Shown: positions 60,172 to 64,000 of the stretch, in pieces | Numbering within the stretch: the first letter of the stretch is position 1 | Layout of the letters: every line of letters begins with the position of its first letter | Origin: Paenibacillus tyrphae | GTDB taxonomy: Bacteria; Bacillota; Bacilli; Paenibacillales; NBRC-103111 | Length of the DNA: 64,000 nucleotides | NCBI RefSeq assembly: GCF_024158745.1 | Contig: NZ_JAMZAW010000028.1 | Span: 1 to 64,000 of the forward strand | Direction: 5' to 3' | Translations under genes and position numbers: made by a program | Notes under the pieces: model-generated | Told to the model about the DNA's origin: nothing | Seen by the model: the letters and a program-made list of their open reading frames with translations, nothing else | The model's database searches: none

Positions 60172-61912
60172 CTCCATGTCCAAAATGATGTTGAAGAGGG
60201 AAACGGATTTTAATTTCGGCTCCCATCTGCTCTCTGTTTGCAAAATAGATTTTGACCGCCCCGGAACTCATTTTAAGTCGGCGCATCACGTTCCAAATCC
60301 CCAAATGCTCCTCTCCGGATTTCTCCGCATAGTGCCCGGAATTCAACTCATGCAGCATTTCCGGCGTAAATCCTTTTCCGTTGTCGGAAATCGTGACAAT
60401 AAAGTAATGCTGCGGGTCATCCGGGTCGGGGAACGCTTCGATTTCCACGTTAAATCGCTCCAAATCCATTCTATAACCGTGAATCACAGCATTTTCCACG
60501 AATGGTTGCACCGTCAACGGAGGTAATTGATAATGCCGATATGCATCCTCGATACGAATAGAAAAAGTCAGGTTGTCGGGATATCTCATAATCTGGATTT
60601 CCAAGTAATTTCCAATATGTTGAAGTTCATCTGCAAGCGATATGGACGTGCGATTGGTGCGTATGAGATTGCGAAAATAGTCGGCCAAATGAAGCGACAT
60701 TTTTTGCACGGATTTGTGGTCTTTTAGAGCGGCTAAATTGTAGATGATATTCAAGCAATTCATATAAAAGTGGGGATTGATTTGCACCTGAAGATGTTTG
60801 AACTCGGCTTGCTGTACCCTTATTTTTTCTTCATAAACGGAAATCTTCAAATGCTCGATTTGCTTGGCCATATCGTTAAAAGTAGAAATCAGGTACGAAA
60901 ATTCCGTTGAATGACTTTCATTCAGACGGACATCGAATTGGCCACGGCCGATTTTTCTCATGCCGTGAATGAGTTGAGCCATCGGCTTTAAAAAAATCTT
61001 TTGCAGGAAAGCAAGGTATAGAGCGAGTACCAAGGCAACTCCTAAGGGGAGAAAATAGATGGCCTTTTGTAAATATGGCAAGTTCTTCAGGATATTCGTC
61101 TCGGCTACTATAACCAGGTAACGAATATTTGCATACCGTGATGATCTCCCCATCGCCAAGTATTTCTTATTATTCATCTCGTCTCGTACAATTTGATATA
61201 CCCGCATTTCGGGGGTAAGTTGACTTCTAATCGCAGCATAAGTTTGAACCGGCAAAAAATTACGCGTCAACGGTTGTCCGTCATCCTTAACGATGATCGT
61301 TCCACCACCCTCGCCCACATCCCACATACCAAGCGGCTTCGCCAGACTGTTCAAGTCTATAAGACAGCCGGCATAAATATTGGAACCTAAATCTTTCATT
61401 TGTGCTATAAAATAAGCCTCTTTCGATTCAATCAACTTCCAATTGCCCTGGTTAGGTGCCATATGATTTAATACTTGCGAAAGATGTTTCTGTACCGTTT
61501 CGTAACGCTCATGGAAACGTCCGTTTTCCTGCGTTACGATTAACAGGTCATCGTTTGACTTGGCATACACGAAAAAAGTATCGATCATGTTGTAGTATCC
61601 GATGTCTTTTACAAGTTTGTTGTAAACTTTTTGCTTGGCCAAAATATAGTCGTCCATTAAGGAGTTATAAGCTTGCATCGAAACAATGTCCGGGTCGCTT
61701 TCCATGCGATAGAAATAGTAGTCGAATTCCTTCAACGCATTATCATTAACAGTCACATAGTGAGTGAGCAGCTTGCTATAATTCATGGAGACTTGTTCGC
61801 GAACTACATTTATCGAATATACGTTATTGTAAAAAAGGAAAAATACAAGTGGTGCCACAACAACAATGAATCCGCTTACAATTTTAAATCTGACTGAATT
61901 TTTGATATTCAT
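60155..61912 (-). CDS. YesM-type sensor histidine kinase
   Basis: A 585-residue kinase. The N-terminal membrane segment (FKIVSGFIVVVAPLVFFLFY) is followed by an extracellular sensor of about 240 residues, a second membrane segment AIYFLPLGVALVLALYLAFL, a HAMP domain, the His_kinase region (QAEFKHLQVQINPHFYMNCL, phospho-His in PHF), and the ATP-binding domain with LTVQPFVENAVIHGY and VTISDNGKGFTPEML. It is the partner of the overlapping response regulator gene. Confidence 0.94.
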   Translation of the reverse strand: MNIKNSVRFKIVSGFIVVVAPLVFFLFYNNVYSINVVREQVSMNYSKLLTHYVTVNDNALKEFDYYFYRMESDPDIVSMQAYNSLMDDYILAKQKVYNKLVKDIGYYNMIDTFFVYAKSNDDLLIVTQENGRFHERYETVQKHLSQVLNHMAPNQGNWKLIESKEAYFIAQMKDLGSNIYAGCLIDLNSLAKPLGMWDVGEGGGTIIVKDDGQPLTRNFLPVQTYAAIRSQLTPEMRVYQIVRDEMNNKKYLAMGRSSRYANIRYLVIVAETNILKNLPYLQKAIYFLPLGVALVLALYLAFLQKIFLKPMAQLIHGMRKIGRGQFDVRLNESHSTEFSYLISTFNDMAKQIEHLKISVYEEKIRVQQAEFKHLQVQINPHFYMNCLNIIYNLAALKDHKSVQKMSLHLADYFRNLIRTNRTSISLADELQHIGNYLEIQIMRYPDNLTFSIRIEDAYRHYQLPPLTVQPFVENAVIHGYRMDLERFNVEIEAFPDPDDPQHYFIVTISDNGKGFTPEMLHELNSGHYAEKSGEEHLGIWNVMRRLKMSSGAVKIYFANREQMGAEIKIRFPLQHHFGHGDDLVV

Positions 61913-62207
61913 GATATGCCACCTCGGTATTATACACGATAGTTCAATACGGATATTATACAGGTTCGTAAGTTCCTCATTCTAACACTTCTAATGCCAG
62001 ATTAACACTTTTGTTACTTTTTTGTCCAATAAGAGACAGTGGTTTTTAAAACAAGTCATAAGAGTGTCAAAAATATCACGCCATGGATAGATGTCCTTTT
62101 TCTGAATCAGTAAAATAAAGACAAATTTAAGGGAAGGGGGGTCCTATCGACAAACAGGGAGACACGATAACAAGGAGAGAAAAAAATTATAAGGAGGTAA
62201 TGTTTAC

Positions 62208-63647
62208 ATGCTGAAAAGAATGGTTTCGTTCCTATGCACGTTTCTTATCGCTGTCATACTGTCAGTAAATTCTGTTCCAGCAAACCATGCAAAAGCCGAA
62301 GCAAGTACGTACGTATCCCAAAACGGTCAACTGAGGGTTTCTGGAAGCCAGTTGGTGAACCAGGCGGGGCAAGCCATCCAGTTAAAAGGGATGAGTTCCC
62401 ATGGGCTACAGTGGTTTGGACAGTTTGTGAACAAGAGCAGTATGAAATGGTTGAAAGAGAATTGGGGAATAAACGTGTTTCGTGCGGCGATGTATACGCA
62501 AGATGGAGGTTATATCAACGATCCTTCCCAAAAAAATAAGGTAAAAGAAGCCGTTCAAGCCGCGATCGATCTTGGCATCTATGTAATCATCGACTGGCAT
62601 GTACTGGGCGATCAAGACCCGAACAAGTATAAACAACAAGCAAAAGAGTTTTTTCAAGAAATGGCCACTTTATACCATGGTTACCCGAACGTCATTTATG
62701 AAATCTGCAACGAGCCAAATGGAAATCATGTTACGTGGAATAGTAGTATTAAGCCTTATGCTGAGGAAGTAATTCCAGTTATCCGCTCCATTGACCCGGA
62801 CAGTATTATTATCGTAGGGACCGGAACATGGAGTCAGGATGTGCACCATGCGGCGGACAATCCGCTCTCTTACAGTAACGTTATGTATACCGTACATTTC
62901 TATGCCGGTACTCACGGTCAATGGCTGAGAGATCGCATAGACTATGCGAGAAGCAAAGGTGTAGCTGTATTCATTACAGAGTGGGGGACAAGCGACGCTT
63001 CCGGTGATGGCGGCCCTTTCCTTGCGGAGTCTAAGCAATGGATCGACTTTATGGAAAGCCGAAAACTGAGCTGGGCCAATTGGTCGTTATGCGATAAAGC
63101 TGAAGCATCCGCTGCACTTGCCCCCGGCGCAAGCCCATTTGGAGGATGGTCTGATGCGCAGTTATCGGCTTCCGGTAAGTTTGTTAAAAATCAAATGAAT
63201 CCAACACCACCCAGCGACGGCATCATTTCCGGTAAAACCTACAAATTGATTAATGTTGGAAGTGGGAAAGCTCTTGATGCAGCCGCTGGCAGTACCGAAG
63301 ACGGTGCGAACGTACAAATCTGGGAAGATAACGGTACAGGAGCTCAGCGATGGGTGATCACCGATGTAGGCGGCGGGCTGTATAAAGTGATTAAAGAAAA
63401 TAGCAATAAAGCTTTGGATGTAGCCGGGAATGCGAATGGTGCGAATGTACAAATATGGAATTATGGCGGCGGCGCAAATCAGAAGTGGCGCATTGTAGAT
63501 GTAGGCGGTGCCTACAAATTAATCGACAGCAACAGCGGCAAAGCTTTGGATGTAGCAGCCGCTGGGACCGAGAATGGCACGAACGTTCAAGTTTGGGACG
63601 ATAATGGTACGAATGCTCAAAAGTGGAATCTGCATAAATTGAATTAA
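62208..63647 (+). CDS. secreted GH5 endoglucanase with C-terminal ricin-type beta-trefoil
   Basis: A 479-residue protein behind AAGGAGGTAATGTTTAC. Signal peptide is residues 1-31. A GH5 (subfamily 2-like) catalytic domain spans about 35-330, with acid/base Glu169 in IYEICNEPNG and nucleophile Glu258 in VFITEWGTSDASGDGG, plus WHVLGDQDPN. After a short PPSDG linker, residues 345-479 form three related units (GKALDAAAGSTEDGANVQIW pattern), a ricin-B/CBM13-type carbohydrate-binding trefoil. It hydrolyses beta-1,4-glucan outside the cell. The 295 bases upstream hold its promoter; no operator was recognised. Confidence 0.95.
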   Translation: MLKRMVSFLCTFLIAVILSVNSVPANHAKAEASTYVSQNGQLRVSGSQLVNQAGQAIQLKGMSSHGLQWFGQFVNKSSMKWLKENWGINVFRAAMYTQDGGYINDPSQKNKVKEAVQAAIDLGIYVIIDWHVLGDQDPNKYKQQAKEFFQEMATLYHGYPNVIYEICNEPNGNHVTWNSSIKPYAEEVIPVIRSIDPDSIIIVGTGTWSQDVHHAADNPLSYSNVMYTVHFYAGTHGQWLRDRIDYARSKGVAVFITEWGTSDASGDGGPFLAESKQWIDFMESRKLSWANWSLCDKAEASAALAPGASPFGGWSDAQLSASGKFVKNQMNPTPPSDGIISGKTYKLINVGSGKALDAAAGSTEDGANVQIWEDNGTGAQRWVITDVGGGLYKVIKENSNKALDVAGNANGANVQIWNYGGGANQKWRIVDVGGAYKLIDSNSGKALDVAAAGTENGTNVQVWDDNGTNAQKWNLHKLN

Positions 63648-63665
63648 ACTAGGAGATGTAAACTG

Positions 63666-63712
63666 AAAAAGCCTGCATCGCTTATTTTGCGAGCGATGGC
63701 AGGCTTTTTCAA
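63666..63712 (+). terminator. terminator of the endoglucanase gene
   Basis: GAAAAAGCCTGC-ATCGCT pairs with AGCGAT-GGCAGGCTTTTTC around TATTTTGCG. It has both an A tract before and a T tract after, so it can act on both strands and also serve the facing gene at 63787. Confidence 0.9.
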
Positions 63713-63786
63713 TTAAAACTTATCAATCATGTTCAAACCGAACCCTCGCTCCTATATGAGCCCTCTATTCCAATACCGTTGCTGAC

Positions 63787-64000
63787 TTATTTGTGATTTA
63801 AAATATTGGGATCCTGCTCTGAAAGTTCTTCAAGCACTCCTCTAATTTGCTCTATCAATGGCGCTGGCGCTTTCTTTAGTGAACCCGTATCAAACGGAGG
63901 CTGAGGATCGTATTCCAAAATCAACTGGACTCCTTTGCTCATATCTTCCCCCAATTCCCATGCTACTAATTGGAGTGCCATGTCGATACCAGAGGAGACA
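63787..64000 (-). CDS. DJ-1/PfpI-family protein, 5' part outside window
   Basis: The frame is open to the right edge and reads SSGIDMALQLVAWELGEDMS, then YDPQPPFDTGSLKKAP before the stop at 63787. SSGIDMAL after the missing Cys loop and the DPQPPFD tail are typical of DJ-1/PfpI-like proteins of the glutamine-amidotransferase-like fold. About 71 residues are visible. It belongs to a gene transcribed into this window from the right. Confidence 0.8.
   Translation of the reverse strand, partial: VSSGIDMALQLVAWELGEDMSKGVQLILEYDPQPPFDTGSLKKAPAPLIEQIRGVLEELSEQDPNILNHK

Overview
The window looks like a chromosome segment of a Paenibacillus-type Firmicute. Indications are strong AGGAGG-type ribosome sites, LplABC-type sugar importers paired with a YesM/YesN two-component system, a bacterial expansin, a secreted GH5 endoglucanase, an extracellular contractile injection system (eCIS) of Gram-positive layout, and butirosin- and paeninodin-like gene families. 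No rRNA, tRNA or CRISPR array is visible.

Bases 1-12,030 (GC-rich, minus strand) are one end of an eCIS locus. From its 5' end it reads: a probable effector with a CdiA/EndoU-like tail, a DUF4157 protein, an AAA+ ATPase, a Pvc16/DUF4255 protein, a carboxypeptidase-regulatory-like protein, sheath, tube, a tail-assembly protein, a DUF6760 micro-protein, a second tube, and an Arg/Ser-rich protein of more than 1,076 residues that runs off the left edge. Spike, baseplate and tape-measure genes must lie further left. A GNAT acetyltransferase and a PNPOx-family gene follow on the plus strand.

The PNPOx gene is cut at about 12,881 by a Tn7-like element with tnsABCD on the minus strand and four TnsB-type repeats at its left end. 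Just outside tnsA, on the plus strand at 20,224-20,524, is a sequence I recognise as the HEARO/IscB omega RNA. It is followed by only the first 27 codons of an iscB-like reading frame and an inverted repeat.

Bases 21,248-48,650 (AT-rich) hold an unusual biosynthetic island. The plus-strand arm has a full-length LanB dehydratase, a 26-residue FDLD-leader peptide with no core, a jelly-roll-like protein and a BtrH-like acyltransferase. The minus-strand arm has a Crp/Fnr regulator, an acyl-CoA-dehydrogenase-like flavoprotein, two NTP_transf_5 nucleotidyltransferases, an 18-residue peptide with a strong ribosome site and its own terminator, a PLP lyase, two HPr-kinase-like proteins, a B12-binding radical SAM enzyme, a second radical SAM enzyme, two P-loop kinases, a glycosyltransferase, an esterase, an M42 peptidase, an ABC-2 exporter, and a BtrI/BtrJ/BtrK-like set (carrier protein, ATP-grasp ligase, PLP decarboxylase). 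The simplest reading is a new peptide-derived natural product whose tiny scaffold is phosphorylated, nucleotidylated or glycosylated and perhaps capped by an amino-acyl group built on a carrier protein. Product and steps are inference.

Bases 49,798-64,000 look like ordinary plant-polysaccharide genes: an expansin with an odd leader region, a broken gene, two LplABC-type ABC importers, a YesMN pair, a GH5 endoglucanase with a ricin-type beta-trefoil, and the 3' part of a DJ-1/PfpI gene at the right edge.
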